From Vibrio tritonius (GTDB taxonomy: Bacteria; Pseudomonadota; Gammaproteobacteria; Enterobacterales; Vibrionaceae): a stretch of 64,000 bases of DNA. A program made the translations under genes and the position numbers. The first letter of the stretch is position 1. Every line of letters starts with the position of its first letter. The stretch covers positions 806,001 to 870,000 of the forward strand of contig NZ_AP014636.1 in NCBI RefSeq assembly GCF_001547935.1, read 5' to 3'. This document shows, piece by piece, positions 25,456 to 34,739 of this stretch. The notes under the pieces are model-generated. The model was not told the origin of the DNA. It made no database searches and saw only the letters and a list, made by a program, of their open reading frames with translations.

Positions 25456-25944
25456 ATGAAAAAATTATTGTTGAGCATGTTGGTGCTGTTGACCTCCAGC
25501 CCTGTCTTAGCTGACTCATTGGTTTATGGCGGCGTATCGGTGGGGTCATCCGAGTATGATTCTGATAATTCCATTGCACACTCTTTATTTGTCGGTACCG
25601 GTATTATGCCATGGGTGGGGTTAGAAGCAGGTTACACTGGGTTTGGTAAATTTGACCTCGGTGGAGGGAAAGTAGATGGTGAGTCGGTATATGGTGTGAT
25701 TAAACCTAACTTGAATTTCGGTCCAGTGCAGGTGTATGCCAAGTTGGGGCTCAACTCATGGGTGTTAGAAGGCGATGATGACACCAGCATTGCCGATGAT
25801 GATGGTTTAGATGCAATGTGGGCCATTGGCGCTGATTACACTTTTTTAGGTCCTATAGCGTTGGGGGTTGAGTATGCGACCTACTCATTGGACAAAAAAG
25901 ACATTAGTACGATCAGTATGACAGCGACCATCTACATGTTCTAA
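25456..25944 (+). CDS. Small outer-membrane beta-barrel protein
   Basis: A 162-residue secreted protein with a signal peptide ending at about LADS. The mature part shows alternating polar/hydrophobic strands (for example GVSVGSSEYD, GLEAGYTGFG, VYGVIKPNLNFGPVQVYAKLGLN, LGVEYATYSL) and a C-terminal phenylalanine in the strand TISMTATIYMF. This is the eight-stranded OmpA-like or OmpW-like barrel pattern (porin family, PF13505 type). An acidic loop (GDDDTSIADDDGLD) lies around residues 112-125. It lies downstream of the PAP2 gene on the same strand. The specific function is unknown. Confidence 0.78.
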   Translation: MKKLLLSMLVLLTSSPVLADSLVYGGVSVGSSEYDSDNSIAHSLFVGTGIMPWVGLEAGYTGFGKFDLGGGKVDGESVYGVIKPNLNFGPVQVYAKLGLNSWVLEGDDDTSIADDDGLDAMWAIGADYTFLGPIALGVEYATYSLDKKDISTISMTATIYMF

Positions 25945-25966
25945 CCGCTCTGTAGAAAAGCGATGT

Positions 25967-26003
25967 AAAAAAAGACTGGATTTGAAGTGACCAGTCTTTT
26001 TTT
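25967..26003. terminator. Bidirectional terminator
   Basis: AAAAAAAGACTGG pairs perfectly with CCAGTCTTTTTTT across an 11-base loop, with T-runs on both strands, between convergent genes. Confidence 0.9.
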
Positions 26004-26021
26004 GTATTTAAAATATAGCAG

Positions 26022-27077
26022 TTAACGTACGTTAAACACTGGTGATACGCCAAAGCCGCTTTGGTGAGCCAGTAAATAGCTAACGATGATAAGCGCAAGT
26101 CCACAAAAAATCCGTACTAGTGGCCATACCCAAGGGAAAGAGGATTGAGAATTTGCCGTTAGATAGTGCTGTACTACTTTTCGGCCCGATACAGTGAGCA
26201 GAGCAATAGTTGATGTGGTAAAAGCCGTGCCTACGGCCATCAATATTGCACTGGCAACACCTAACCAATATACATTAGCTAGGTTAGCAAAAAGCAGCAC
26301 CAAAATAGCTCCAGTACATGGCCGAATTCCAATACTCGCGATAATAGCCGCATACTCTTTTAATGTGGATGCATGGTTTAGCTCTTGGGGGCTTGCACTG
26401 TGTTTATGACCGCACGAACAAGTTCCGTCATTGCTGTGTTGATGGTGATGCGCTTGACTCGAATGAGAGTGAGAATGATGCTGTTCATGTTTATGGGAAT
26501 GCTCGCCATGTTGCTTTCTTTGAGCCAATCGCTGCCAAAAATAGCGTGCGCCTTGATAAAAAATCACTGCGCCAATCAATAACACACCGAGGTAACTGAC
26601 GTTAAAGATCTGCTCTACAAATTGGTTTACATGATGCATGGTTAAATGCATGACAAACAAAAACACAGAAACAATGGCAATCGCCACTAAGGCTTGTACC
26701 AGTGCAGAAATCACCGTAATCCATAACGCGGTATTTATTTTGGCAGGATTAGTTGCAAGGTAAGAGCTAACAATTAACTTGCCATGGCCAGGCCCAATCG
26801 AGTGAAAAATGCCGTAGAGAAAGCTGATTTCCACCAGCGACCACATTGCTGAAGGGTCTTGTGTCGCCGAATAAATTAAATCGCTAATTTGTTCTACGCT
26901 GCTGCGTTGCCATTGAATGCTGATCATCAATAGATGCGGCCACCACTGGTATATCAAATGCACAATGACGGCTAATGAGAGCACAACAGTGGTTAAAGTT
27001 ACCAGTCTGGCTGGTGTGAGGTAACGAGCTGAAAGGGCAGATTTATCCGGGGAATGGTGGGCGTGATGCTGGGCCAT
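26022..27077 (-). CDS. NicO-family metal transporter with histidine-rich loop
   Basis: A 351-residue inner-membrane protein of the nickel/cobalt (NicO/RcnA-like) family, with about six transmembrane helices. The NicO motifs HSIGPGHGKLIVSSYL (near residue 89) and GIRPCTGAILVLLFA (near 250) are present. A cytoplasmic or periplasmic loop at about 195-237 is packed with His and includes CSCGHKH; the N-terminus is also His-rich. Such proteins export or import divalent metals. It begins 12 bp after the DUF1007 gene, forming a two-gene operon. The Zur-like palindrome upstream of that operon suggests zinc more than nickel, although the family is annotated for nickel and cobalt. Confidence 0.85.
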   Translation of the reverse strand: MAQHHAHHSPDKSALSARYLTPARLVTLTTVVLSLAVIVHLIYQWWPHLLMISIQWQRSSVEQISDLIYSATQDPSAMWSLVEISFLYGIFHSIGPGHGKLIVSSYLATNPAKINTALWITVISALVQALVAIAIVSVFLFVMHLTMHHVNQFVEQIFNVSYLGVLLIGAVIFYQGARYFWQRLAQRKQHGEHSHKHEQHHSHSHSSQAHHHQHSNDGTCSCGHKHSASPQELNHASTLKEYAAIIASIGIRPCTGAILVLLFANLANVYWLGVASAILMAVGTAFTTSTIALLTVSGRKVVQHYLTANSQSSFPWVWPLVRIFCGLALIIVSYLLAHQSGFGVSPVFNVR

Positions 27078-27089
27078 AAAAACTCCCTG

Positions 27090-27773
27090 TTAAGGCTGAG
27101 TGGTCGGTTGACAGGTTAGTACTAACGATTGGGTGAAAAGCTGGCCTAATGTGTCGTCTGGGTCGGCATCTGCTGGTAGGTCAGTTGCGTAAGCGACCTC
27201 TTTTGCTGTTGGGTGTGGTTCCACAATCTCGAATTGGCATTGTTTAGCTAAAGCAGAACTTAGCTCAATACTACTGCGATTTTTCCACGACATATCAACG
27301 TAGTAAGTTGGATCGAAAATCAGCAATTTGAGAGGGTCTTGAGTCAGAGGATAAGGTTTAGCCAGTGGTAAATCGAAGGTAAATGTGGCCTTTCCCCGCT
27401 CGGTTGTTAATACTGGTGACTCACCTGTCTTGTACTTAATTGGTGTTTTGTCATGGTAAAAGTACGTGAAATAGTGCGTAGATAGCATGTTGTTGAGGAT
27501 GGATTTTGCCAATTTATCAAGAGTTTCTTGCTTATGTTTTGGCGACATATCTTCACCATCAAACAGGTAAGCAGTGGTCATAGGGTCAAATTGCCAAATC
27601 ATGTGGAACCCAGTAATGGCTTTATCTGTTCCTTGGATTTGGGTCGTCATATTGATCCAAGAATGGGGATGCGCATTGGCATTGAATGAAAGCGACAATA
27701 GGCTACATACAGTAAGGCATGTGATTGATACGCGACTTATCGCGCGGTGAAAAGCTGAGAACGACACGGTCAT
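27090..27773 (-). CDS. DUF1007 family periplasmic protein, partner of the NicO transporter
   Basis: A 227-residue protein with a signal peptide (cleavage near ANAH) and the DUF1007 start HPHSWINMTTQIQG. DUF1007 proteins are commonly encoded beside NicO-type transporters and are thought to be periplasmic accessory or metal-handling subunits. The mature N-terminal His-Pro-His could bind a metal. There are two Cys positions in the C-terminal half (QCQFE, TCQP). The ribosome site is weak. It is the first gene of the operon and sits directly behind a perfect 14-bp palindrome. Confidence 0.82.
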   Translation of the reverse strand: MTVSFSAFHRAISRVSITCLTVCSLLSLSFNANAHPHSWINMTTQIQGTDKAITGFHMIWQFDPMTTAYLFDGEDMSPKHKQETLDKLAKSILNNMLSTHYFTYFYHDKTPIKYKTGESPVLTTERGKATFTFDLPLAKPYPLTQDPLKLLIFDPTYYVDMSWKNRSSIELSSALAKQCQFEIVEPHPTAKEVAYATDLPADADPDDTLGQLFTQSLVLTCQPTTQP

Positions 27774-27796
27774 ATCATCAATTAAATTAAGATTGC

Positions 27797-27810
27797 TATG
27801 TTATAACATA
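27797..27810. promoter_or_regulatory. Zur-like palindrome upstream of the DUF1007-NicO operon
   Basis: TATGTTATAACATA is a perfect 14-bp palindrome 23 bp before the DUF1007 start. It contains TGTTATA and TATAACA, the half-sites of the gammaproteobacterial Zur box, here overlapping. The gene content (metal transporter) fits a metal-responsive operator. Confidence 0.5.
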
Positions 27811-27947
27811 TTTTCCTAATGGGAAAAGTCAAAGTTGCGTCAGTGGCGATGGTTTTATAGTGTAACTGATTCTTTTCTAAACATTAGTTAGGCATGATAA
27901 GCTAGCTGGTGTCATACTGATGACAGTCAGGATCAGGAGGAAGTGCA

Positions 27948-28373
27948 GTGACAACACAATATTGTGAAGCGCAAGATAAAGCTTATGCTCGACAGATAAC
28001 TCAAACGAATATGGCGGAGTATTACCGAACTCACGGCATTAATTGGGATGATGAAATGTTTGATGATTCATGGGAGCATTTCGAAAATTTCGACATCGTG
28101 GTGGACGATGTGCGCGTTGGTGTGATTCGTTTTTCTCGCTCAACTGAGGCGCTTTATATCCGTGATTTGCAGGTTGAGCCGCAATATCAAAATGGTGGTG
28201 TAGGGACACAAGCAATCAAGTGGGCTAAAGAGTATGCAAGTCAGTTGGGTATGACACAGCTGCGTTTGCGTGTTTTTCCTGAAAACCCTGCGAAGTCGTT
28301 GTATATGAGGTTAGGCTTTGCAGTATCACACCAAATGGAAGTGGTAGAAGAGATGGTGTTTGATTTGGCTTAA
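27948..28373 (+). CDS. GNAT-family N-acetyltransferase
   Basis: A 141-residue GNAT acetyltransferase. The acetyl-CoA motif is seen at YIRDLQVEPQYQNGGVGTQAIKWAKEYA (Q-x-x-G-x-G variant QNGGVG near residue 86), followed by LRLRVFPENPAKSLYMRLGF (motif B). The substrate is unknown. GTG 27948 is the start because AGGAGGA lies 7 bases upstream. It is monocistronic. Confidence 0.82.
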   Translation: MTTQYCEAQDKAYARQITQTNMAEYYRTHGINWDDEMFDDSWEHFENFDIVVDDVRVGVIRFSRSTEALYIRDLQVEPQYQNGGVGTQAIKWAKEYASQLGMTQLRLRVFPENPAKSLYMRLGFAVSHQMEVVEEMVFDLA

Positions 28374-28398
28374 CGTCCTGTTTTACATGGGCATTAAA

Positions 28399-28419
28399 AA
28401 GCCAGCGATACGCTGGCTT
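28399..28419 (-). terminator. Terminator of the RRM gene
   Basis: AAGCCAGCG and CGCTGGCTT form a perfect 9-bp stem around ATA; on the reverse strand the stem runs into a T-run. It lies between the convergent GNAT and RRM genes. Confidence 0.8.
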
Positions 28420-28441
28420 GATACGCACTTGGCAAGGTCAA

Positions 28442-28681
28442 TTAGTTTTGAGCTGGTTTAACTCTAATTTTGCTTTTTGCCACTTGGCTCAGGTTCAATT
28501 GAGAGATAGCGTTATTCGCTTCTTCTGCATTTGGCATTTCCACAAAACCAAATCCTTTAGATGCCCCAGTTTCTTGGTCAAGAACGAGGTTGCAGGTAGT
28601 GACTGTGCCGTGAGCTTGGAAAAGAACGCGAAGGTCGTGTTCGGTTGTAGTGCGCGCTAAATTGCGAACGAGAAGTTTCAT
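28442..28681 (-). CDS. RRM-domain RNA-binding protein
   Basis: A 79-residue protein consisting of one RNA recognition motif. RNP2 is LLVRNL (residues 3-8) and RNP1 is KGFGFVEM (42-49), both canonical with the aromatic RNA-stacking positions present. Single-RRM proteins of this size occur in vibrios and cyanobacteria and bind single-stranded RNA, sometimes in cold or stress responses; the role here is not known. AGGG precedes the ATG. It is transcribed divergently from the nucleotidyltransferase gene, with 84 bp between the two starts. Confidence 0.88.
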   Translation of the reverse strand: MKLLVRNLARTTTEHDLRVLFQAHGTVTTCNLVLDQETGASKGFGFVEMPNAEEANNAISQLNLSQVAKSKIRVKPAQN

Positions 28682-28765
28682 ACTTAACCCTGTGGGTTGA
28701 TAAATTGCGGCGCGATTATCGCACTGTCGTTATATAAAACCAAGCGAAGATTTAAGGAGATAGGC

Positions 28766-29311
28766 TTGCAAGCGGAGCTGAAAACGCTACAAATTTGGAT
28801 CGAACAAGACGCCGTTCGTATGGAAATCCTCAAAACGTTACAGTCGTTAGCCATACCGGATGCATGGATTGCTGCTGGCTTTGTTCGCAATTTGGTGTGG
28901 GATCGTCTGCACGGCTATCAACACAATACGGTACTGCATGATGTGGATGTGATCTATTTTGCTAAAGATGGCACTGAATCTGAGCAAATAAAGCTCGAAA
29001 AGAGATTAAGCCAATTGCTGCCAACCGTGAATTGGCAAGTGAAGAACCAAGCATTGATGTATGAGCGTAATGGGGATTTGCCTTATGTGGATTGCCAAGA
29101 TGCAATGAGTTATTGGCCAGAGTGTGAAACGGCAGTCGCGGTGCGTCTACATAACGACAAATTGGAATTTCTAGCGGCATTTGGTTGGGAATCACTGTTT
29201 GCACTGCAGATTACTTACAATCCTAAGCGCAGTTGGTCAACGTTTATCCAACGTGTCGAAGGTAAAAAGTGGCAAACGCTGTGGCCAAAGTTGCAACTGC
29301 AAAAGAGCTAA
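28766..29311 (+). CDS. Nucleotidyltransferase-family protein (DUF925-like)
   Basis: A 181-residue protein of the nucleotidyltransferase-like DUF925 group. The visible core is AGFVRNLVWDRLHGY (a G-x-V-R-N-x-x-W-D segment) followed by LHDVDVIYF, which carries the paired acidic residues of the fold, and a C-terminal FGWESLFALQITYNP. TTG 28766 was chosen because AAGGAGA lies 5 bases upstream and the extra upstream residues would overlap the RRM promoter. The function is unknown; homologues are annotated only by family. Confidence 0.72.
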   Translation: MQAELKTLQIWIEQDAVRMEILKTLQSLAIPDAWIAAGFVRNLVWDRLHGYQHNTVLHDVDVIYFAKDGTESEQIKLEKRLSQLLPTVNWQVKNQALMYERNGDLPYVDCQDAMSYWPECETAVAVRLHNDKLEFLAAFGWESLFALQITYNPKRSWSTFIQRVEGKKWQTLWPKLQLQKS

Positions 29312-29356
29312 GTGCCACATAGCTAAAGGGGTCTTAACTGACTTACTTAGACAAAC

Positions 29357-29377
29357 GGTCCACTCAGTGAGTGGACC
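29357..29377. terminator. Hairpin between convergent genes
   Basis: GGTCCACT and AGTGGACC form a perfect 8-bp stem around CAGTG. It lies between the DUF925-like gene and gudD. The following sequence is AT-rich but not a clean T-run on either strand. Confidence 0.5.
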
Positions 29378-29469
29378 ATTTATTATTTATCAACTTTTGC
29401 CAGAATTCAGATAATAACTGCGACACTTAGTTCTCTAACAACGTCGATGTCTTTTGCGTGAAATTGATG

Positions 29470-30798
29470 TTAGCGAACTAACGCAGGGCGTTTACGATCG
29501 AATGTCCAGCCGGGAATTAAGAATTGCATGGCGCGGGCATCGTCACGTCGGCCTGTCGCAAGTTGCTTATAAAGCTCATGGGCTTTATTTAGCTGCTCGC
29601 GATCCAGTTCAATACCCAGTCCTGGGCGATCTGGTACGGCGATTTGCCCATTTTTGATCTGCAAAGGATCTTTGGTGAGATGTTGACCCTCTTGCCAAAT
29701 CCAGTGTGTATCAATCGCGGTTGGATTTCCTGGAACGGCTGCGCCAACTTGGGTGAACATCGCCAATGAAATATCAAAGTGGTTATTTGAGTGGCAGCCC
29801 CAAGTGAGTCCCCAATCATTACACAGTGAAGCAACACGTACTGCACCGGAAAGTGTCCAGAAATGCGGGTCAGCCAAAGGTATATCAATCGCATCCAGTA
29901 CGATAGCACTTTGCAGTTCGCGCCAGTTGGTGGCGATCATGTTGGTGGCAACAGGCAAACCTGTTGCGCGGCGAAATGCGGCTAAGATTTCACGGCCACT
30001 AAAGCCTTGCTCTGCACCACATGGGTCTTCTGCATAGGCCAACACATTGCGAAGCGGTTTACACAGACGAATCGCTTCGTTTAATGACCAAGCGCCGTTC
30101 GGGTCAATGGTAATGCGCGCATCAGGGAACTCACTGGCGAGAGCTTCGACCGAAAGCACTTCCTCTTCACCAGGCAGGACACCACCTTTGAGTTTAAAGT
30201 CTTTAAAGCCATAGCGATCTTTGGCTGCTGCAGCTTGTTCAACAATCGCGCCGGGGGTCATGGCTTCGCGGCGACGGATTGAATACCAAGGATGCCCACC
30301 TTCTTCGGCGGGATAGGGCATATCAGTTTTGCGGCTGTCGCCAACGAAGAACAGATAACCCAGCACAGTGACAGCGTCACGCTGTTTGCCGGGGCCAAGT
30401 AACTCAGCGACAGGAACTTCTAAGATTTGTCCCATCAAATCAAGCAGCGCTGCTTCCATTGCCGCAACGGCGTTAACACGCAGTTCAAAGGTCCATGCGC
30501 CATTACCAAAGGTTTCGTAATCATCATCTTGTTGGGCAAAGTGCGCACGATGAATCAATTTGTTAAGGTGAACAATTGGTTCACCAATAAGGCGTTCGCC
30601 AATAGAACGCAGAGTTTGTTCAATCACTTCGCCGCCCGGGGCTTCTCCCAGCCCTTGATGTCCAGCACTGTCGTGCACAATGACCACATTGCGGGTGAAT
30701 AGGGCGCCATGGGCGCCCCCAATGTTGAGTAACATGCTGTCGAAGCCAGCCACGGGCACAACTTCAACACGAGTGATTGTAGGGTATTGAGAACTCAT
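29470..30798 (-). CDS. gudD: Glucarate dehydratase
   Basis: A 442-residue enolase-superfamily enzyme that dehydrates D-glucarate to 5-dehydro-4-deoxy-D-glucarate. It agrees with remembered E. coli GudD (446 residues) over its whole length, for example [14 protein letters not shown] (catalytic KxK region near residue 207), [47 protein letters not shown] with the catalytic His/Asp region, and the terminus [12 protein letters not shown]. It lies 18 bp downstream of the transporter gene in a gudPD operon. No downstream aldolase (garL) or reductase gene is adjacent. Confidence 0.95.
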   Translation of the reverse strand: MSSQYPTITRVEVVPVAGFDSMLLNIGGAHGALFTRNVVIVHDSAGHQGLGEAPGGEVIEQTLRSIGERLIGEPIVHLNKLIHRAHFAQQDDDYETFGNGAWTFELRVNAVAAMEAALLDLMGQILEVPVAELLGPGKQRDAVTVLGYLFFVGDSRKTDMPYPAEEGGHPWYSIRRREAMTPGAIVEQAAAAKDRYGFKDFKLKGGVLPGEEEVLSVEALASEFPDARITIDPNGAWSLNEAIRLCKPLRNVLAYAEDPCGAEQGFSGREILAAFRRATGLPVATNMIATNWRELQSAIVLDAIDIPLADPHFWTLSGAVRVASLCNDWGLTWGCHSNNHFDISLAMFTQVGAAVPGNPTAIDTHWIWQEGQHLTKDPLQIKNGQIAVPDRPGLGIELDREQLNKAHELYKQLATGRRDDARAMQFLIPGWTFDRKRPALVR

Positions 30799-30816
30799 GA
30801 ACTTTCCTTATCCGTA

Positions 30817-32193
30817 CTAGGCATCAAATTGTTTTGATAGGTTAAGACGTTCGATTTTTCCAACGATGACTAAGTAAGCAAATACTGCGATGAGCGCGTG
30901 CACGCCAACATAGACTAATGCACCATTAAATGAACCAGTCGCAGCGATGATATAGCCGATAGCGATGGGGGTTACGATGCCAGACAGGTTACCCACGGTA
31001 TTGAAGATACCGCCGCTTAGCCCTGCCACTTCTTTTGGCGCAGTATCAGACATCACTGCCCAACCTAAGGCGCCAACACCTTTGCCGAAGAAGGCTAAAG
31101 CCATAAAGGCAACCACGAGCCATTCTGTATCGATGTAGTTACACGCTACCATTGACGTTGAAAGTAGCATCCCACCAATAATTGGGATCTTACGTGACCA
31201 CGTTAAAGACACGCCGCGCGACAGTAAGAAGTCGGAAATGACCCCTCCAGAAATGCCGCCTAAGAAACCGCATATAGCCGGAATGGCTGCGATAAAACCA
31301 GCTTCCAGAATCGACATATGGCGAGCTTGGACTAGATAAACAGGGAACCAAGTAATAAAGAAGTACGTTAATGCATTGATACAGTACTGACCAAGATAAA
31401 TACCTAACATCATTCGTGAAGCAAGTAGGTCTTTAATGGCCGCTTTTTTTGAAATGACTGGCGCTGAGGTTGTTTTTTTACCTTTGGTGTCGGTTTCTTC
31501 GGGGGCATCAAGATTGGTTAATGCACCGCCGGCTTCCATGTATTCCAATTCTTGTTGGGACAAGGTTGGGTGACGTTTTGGTGGGTAAATCACTTTTTGC
31601 CATAGCACTGCTGCGACAAAACCAACACCACCCATAAAGAAGAAGACGTGAGTCCAACCTACAGCGTGGGTTAACCAGCCCATGATAGGCGCAAAAATAA
31701 CTGTTGCGAAATATTGTGCTGAGTTAAAAATGGCCGATGCGGTGCCCCTTTCTTGTGCTGGGAACCAAGCTGCGACGATACGACTGTTGCCCGGGAATGC
31801 AGGAGATTCGCATAGCCCAACCAAAAAGCGCAAAAGAAACAGTACAGCAACGACCGAGCCGCCTGGGAATATGTCAATAAACCCTTGTACAAACGTAAAC
31901 AGAGACCAAGTGATAATAGAGCAGAGGTAAACGCGTTTTGAGCCAAAGCGGTCAAGCAATAAGCCGCCTGGTATTTGACCGATGACGTAGGCCCAAGAGA
32001 ATCCAGAAAAGATGTAGCCCATCGCGATAGAGTCTAATCCCAAGGCTTGTGACATGGGCGAGCCCACGATGGATAAGGTGGCCCGATCACCATAGTTTAC
32101 CGAGGTGATCAGGAATAGCATGGCTACTATCCAATAACGAGTGTGCGTTGACTGTTTAGTCGCGGACACAGTTCTATCTTTGAGTTGTTCCAT
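30817..32193 (-). CDS. gudP: MFS glucarate/galactarate transporter
   Basis: A 458-residue major facilitator transporter with twelve transmembrane segments. SVNYGDRATLSIVGSPM near the N-terminus, QIPGGLLLDRFGSKRVYL, PAFPGNSRIVAAWFPAQERG and SAQYFATVIFAPIMGWLTH match remembered E. coli GudP/GarP, which import glucarate and galactarate. ATG 32193 is taken because GAGG lies 9 bases upstream and the protein then aligns with the family; ATG 32208 has no ribosome site. A longer central cytoplasmic loop (about 220-245) carries TDTKGKKTTSAP. It leads the gudP-gudD operon. Confidence 0.92.
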   Translation of the reverse strand: MEQLKDRTVSATKQSTHTRYWIVAMLFLITSVNYGDRATLSIVGSPMSQALGLDSIAMGYIFSGFSWAYVIGQIPGGLLLDRFGSKRVYLCSIITWSLFTFVQGFIDIFPGGSVVAVLFLLRFLVGLCESPAFPGNSRIVAAWFPAQERGTASAIFNSAQYFATVIFAPIMGWLTHAVGWTHVFFFMGGVGFVAAVLWQKVIYPPKRHPTLSQQELEYMEAGGALTNLDAPEETDTKGKKTTSAPVISKKAAIKDLLASRMMLGIYLGQYCINALTYFFITWFPVYLVQARHMSILEAGFIAAIPAICGFLGGISGGVISDFLLSRGVSLTWSRKIPIIGGMLLSTSMVACNYIDTEWLVVAFMALAFFGKGVGALGWAVMSDTAPKEVAGLSGGIFNTVGNLSGIVTPIAIGYIIAATGSFNGALVYVGVHALIAVFAYLVIVGKIERLNLSKQFDA

Positions 32194-32927
32194 AGGGGTG
32201 TGCCTCATGTTATTGATTTTATGAGTTTTTTATTTTTGTGTAGATAGTGTTTATTGTGAATTGCTTAGCAATGGATTGCATTGGACTGCAGACCAAAGAT
32301 GCTTGTGTTTGTGAGTGGGTTTATTTGTAAGAAGTACAAATGGCGTTCCATGGCTCACATAAATAGGTTAATAATTGAACAGGGTCACATTTGGTTACAG
32401 CGAGCTATTAAAAAGTAGGTACTGAATAAGGTGGAATTGAATGGGAGTTACCACACTTTGGTGATGATTAGGGGGATTAGTGAATGAATTCAGAGGGTAA
32501 GATATTGGTAATGTGAGCTAGCTTCATTTATGAACTGTAGAATATGATGTCGCCATGTTGATTATCTAAGGGAAATATGAGTAACTATTACTCATTGTTT
32601 AGTAAGGATATTTGATGTTTCATCACGGGTGAACGATAAAAATTGCTCATTTTTATTACGGAACTCGATATGGCATTAACATCGATTGTTTTTCTTACCA
32701 CCAATATTAGACAGCTACGTTTATATACATAAATTCATTAATTAACCAGAGAAATTAGCGAGTTTTTTCGTTAGCTATCGACTCGTTTGGGTTAAGTTGG
32801 GTGGTGTTACATGCTGGTGGTATTGATGCGCTGCAACAGCTTGGCTGCGTGTCATTTGGATGACATCCATAAACAATAAGCTGGCAAAGTTTTTTATTGG
32901 GTTAATGCCCTGATAAAGTGAGGCGAA
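32194..32927. other. Long gap between gudP and dinB-like gene
   Basis: About 730 bp without a supported gene. The notable signal is the perfect palindrome at 32577-32595. Promoters for the two divergent genes should lie here. Confidence 0.45.
32577..32595. promoter_or_regulatory. Perfect 8+3+8 palindrome, candidate operator
   Basis: ATGAGTAA-CTA-TTACTCAT is a perfect inverted repeat with a 3-bp centre. It is about 385 bp upstream of gudP and 330 bp upstream of the DinB gene, with no T-run, so an operator is more likely than a terminator. Confidence 0.4.
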
Positions 32928-33476
32928 ATGGATTTAGCGTCAAATTTTGTAATGATGGCTCGTTACAATCAACGAATGAATGTGCAGTTATTAGCGGCCT
33001 GTCGCCATCTTTCTAGTGCGCAGTTACAACGTAATACGCGTTCGTATTTTGTGAGTGTGTTGGATTATTGGAATCACTTACTTCAGTCTGATATCACTAT
33101 GCTAAATTGTTTGGTGCAGCATCAACTGGTTATCAGTGAAAAGGATCTGCAAGGGGTAACGTTTGACTGGGATGATCAGCGGTTTCTTGATGATCTTAAT
33201 GCCATTATTGAGAAACGAGAAGAAGTTGACCATTTGATTGTCAATATGACGCACCATCTTTCCAACGATTTGTGTCATCAGAGAGTGCATTATGTTGGTG
33301 AAGATGCTGTAGAAATGGACATGGACCTCAATGCGTTTTTGTTACATCTATTTAATCATCAAACTCATCATCGAGGGCAATTAGCCTGTATTTTAAGTCA
33401 ATTCGGTCTTGATGTTGGGGTGACTGATTTGCCCCATGTGGTACCAGAATTGCTCGAACGTACCCCTTCTAATTAA
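32928..33476 (+). CDS. DinB-family protein
   Basis: A 182-residue four-helix protein of the DinB/YfiT-like metal-dependent family. It shows the N-terminal MARYNQRMNVQLL, the YWNHLLQSD segment with the first metal-type His (about residue 49), and the C-terminal HLFNHQTHHRGQL that carries the H-x3-H pair. Some members are thiol transferases or hydrolases, but most have no known function. AGTGAGG precedes the ATG. It is monocistronic. Confidence 0.85.
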   Translation: MDLASNFVMMARYNQRMNVQLLAACRHLSSAQLQRNTRSYFVSVLDYWNHLLQSDITMLNCLVQHQLVISEKDLQGVTFDWDDQRFLDDLNAIIEKREEVDHLIVNMTHHLSNDLCHQRVHYVGEDAVEMDMDLNAFLLHLFNHQTHHRGQLACILSQFGLDVGVTDLPHVVPELLERTPSN

Positions 33477-33647
33477 ACAAATCTGAGCCATGTTAAGATG
33501 CTCGTTGATGAAGCTTCAAATTCTACATTTTGAGGTCATTTGGATATCAATAATACCCATATTAGCCATTTCGTTTTGTGGGTGAATGTGCCAAACTCTT
33601 CCCCCTAATTTCATCATCACAACGAATCGTTACTCAAAGTAAATTGT

Positions 33648-34112
33648 ATGCAAATCGTCGCCGTGACATCAAAAAACAGACAAATCTATCATAATCTGGC
33701 TCAAGCTTATGAAGCTGAATTTTCCCGCATCATGAGTAAAAAACCGGATGAAAACGGAATTTTCCCCCTTGATACCGAGTTAGGTGGACCTATTATTGGT
33801 TATTTGTGTTATGTTGACGGCATCCCGGCAGGGCATGCTGCGATAGAATATGGGCCTAACGAACATTTTGAAATTTGTGACTTTTATGTCATTCCTTATT
33901 TTCGGGGGCAGCAAGTAGGACGTCAGTTTGCTTCTTCCTTATTTGAGCAACTGCGGGGCACTTGGGAAATAAAACAAGTGCAAGGTGCAGCGCACGCCTC
34001 GGTATTTTGGCGCAGCGTAGTCAACGAGTATACTGCAGGGCATTTTATCGATGATGAGTATCAGTGCCCACGTTGGGGCTGGGTAACTCGCCAGCGATTT
34101 CAACATGGCTAA
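33648..34112 (+). CDS. GNAT-family acetyltransferase
   Basis: A 154-residue predicted GNAT acetyltransferase. FEICDFYVIPYFRGQQVGRQFASSLFEQL is the acetyl-CoA-binding core (R-G-Q-Q-V-G near residues 87-92), and the preceding GYLCYVDGIPAGHAAIEYG is the central sheet. The C-terminus is Trp- and Arg-rich. The substrate is unknown. It lies 51 bp upstream of the peptide deformylase gene on the same strand, so the two may be cotranscribed. Confidence 0.75.
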   Translation: MQIVAVTSKNRQIYHNLAQAYEAEFSRIMSKKPDENGIFPLDTELGGPIIGYLCYVDGIPAGHAAIEYGPNEHFEICDFYVIPYFRGQQVGRQFASSLFEQLRGTWEIKQVQGAAHASVFWRSVVNEYTAGHFIDDEYQCPRWGWVTRQRFQHG

Positions 34113-34163
34113 CGGCCGGTTGCATTTAATAAACATAATATAAAGAAAGAGTGAGGAACTATT

Positions 34164-34679
34164 ATGGCGGTACGTGAAATCATTACTATCCCAGATCCGA
34201 GATTAAAATTGGTCGCAAAACCTATTACTGATTTTGATGCAGTGCAGCCTGTGATTGATGATCTACTCGATACCCTCTACGCAACCAGTAATGGTATTGG
34301 TTTAGCAGCGCCTCAAATTGCAGAGCAACTTGCTATTGTGGTTATCGACCTATCAAAAGAGCGTAACGAACCATTGATTTTAGTGAATCCAGAAGTGGTT
34401 AGCGGTGAGAATAAAGAGCTAGGTGAAGAAGGCTGTTTGTCGGTGCCTGATTATTACGCTGAAGTAGAGCGTTACCATTCTGTTGTTGTCAAAGCGCAAG
34501 ATCGTCATGGCAACCCAATTACCATTGAAAGTGATGAGTTTTTAGCTATTGCAATGCAACATGAAATTGATCACCTAAAAGGCAATTTGTTTATCGACTA
34601 TTTGTCGCCTCTCAAACGTAATATGGCGATGAAGAAAGTGAAAAAATACCAGCGTGAAGCGAAAAAGCATTCAGCGTAA
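34164..34679 (+). CDS. def: Peptide deformylase
   Basis: A 171-residue metalloenzyme that removes the formyl group from nascent N-termini. All three family motifs are intact: GIGLAAPQ at residues 44-51, EGCLSVP at 89-95 with the metal-binding Cys91, and QHEIDH at 132-137 with His133, Glu134 and His137. Housekeeping def normally sits with fmt; here it stands apart from fmt beside an acetyltransferase gene, so this is probably an additional copy. A ribosome site (GTGAGGA) lies a few bases upstream of the ATG. Confidence 0.93.
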   Translation: MAVREIITIPDPRLKLVAKPITDFDAVQPVIDDLLDTLYATSNGIGLAAPQIAEQLAIVVIDLSKERNEPLILVNPEVVSGENKELGEEGCLSVPDYYAEVERYHSVVVKAQDRHGNPITIESDEFLAIAMQHEIDHLKGNLFIDYLSPLKRNMAMKKVKKYQREAKKHSA

Positions 34680-34700
34680 TGTTGCCTTAAATGATACAGA

Positions 34701-34730
34701 AAAAAAGAGAAGCTGAGCTTCTCTTTTTTT
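34701..34730. terminator. Bidirectional terminator after def
   Basis: AAAAAAGAGAAGC and GCTTCTCTTTTTT form a perfect stem around TGA with T-runs both ways, between convergent genes. Confidence 0.9.
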
Positions 34731-34739
34731 ATCTTGGTC

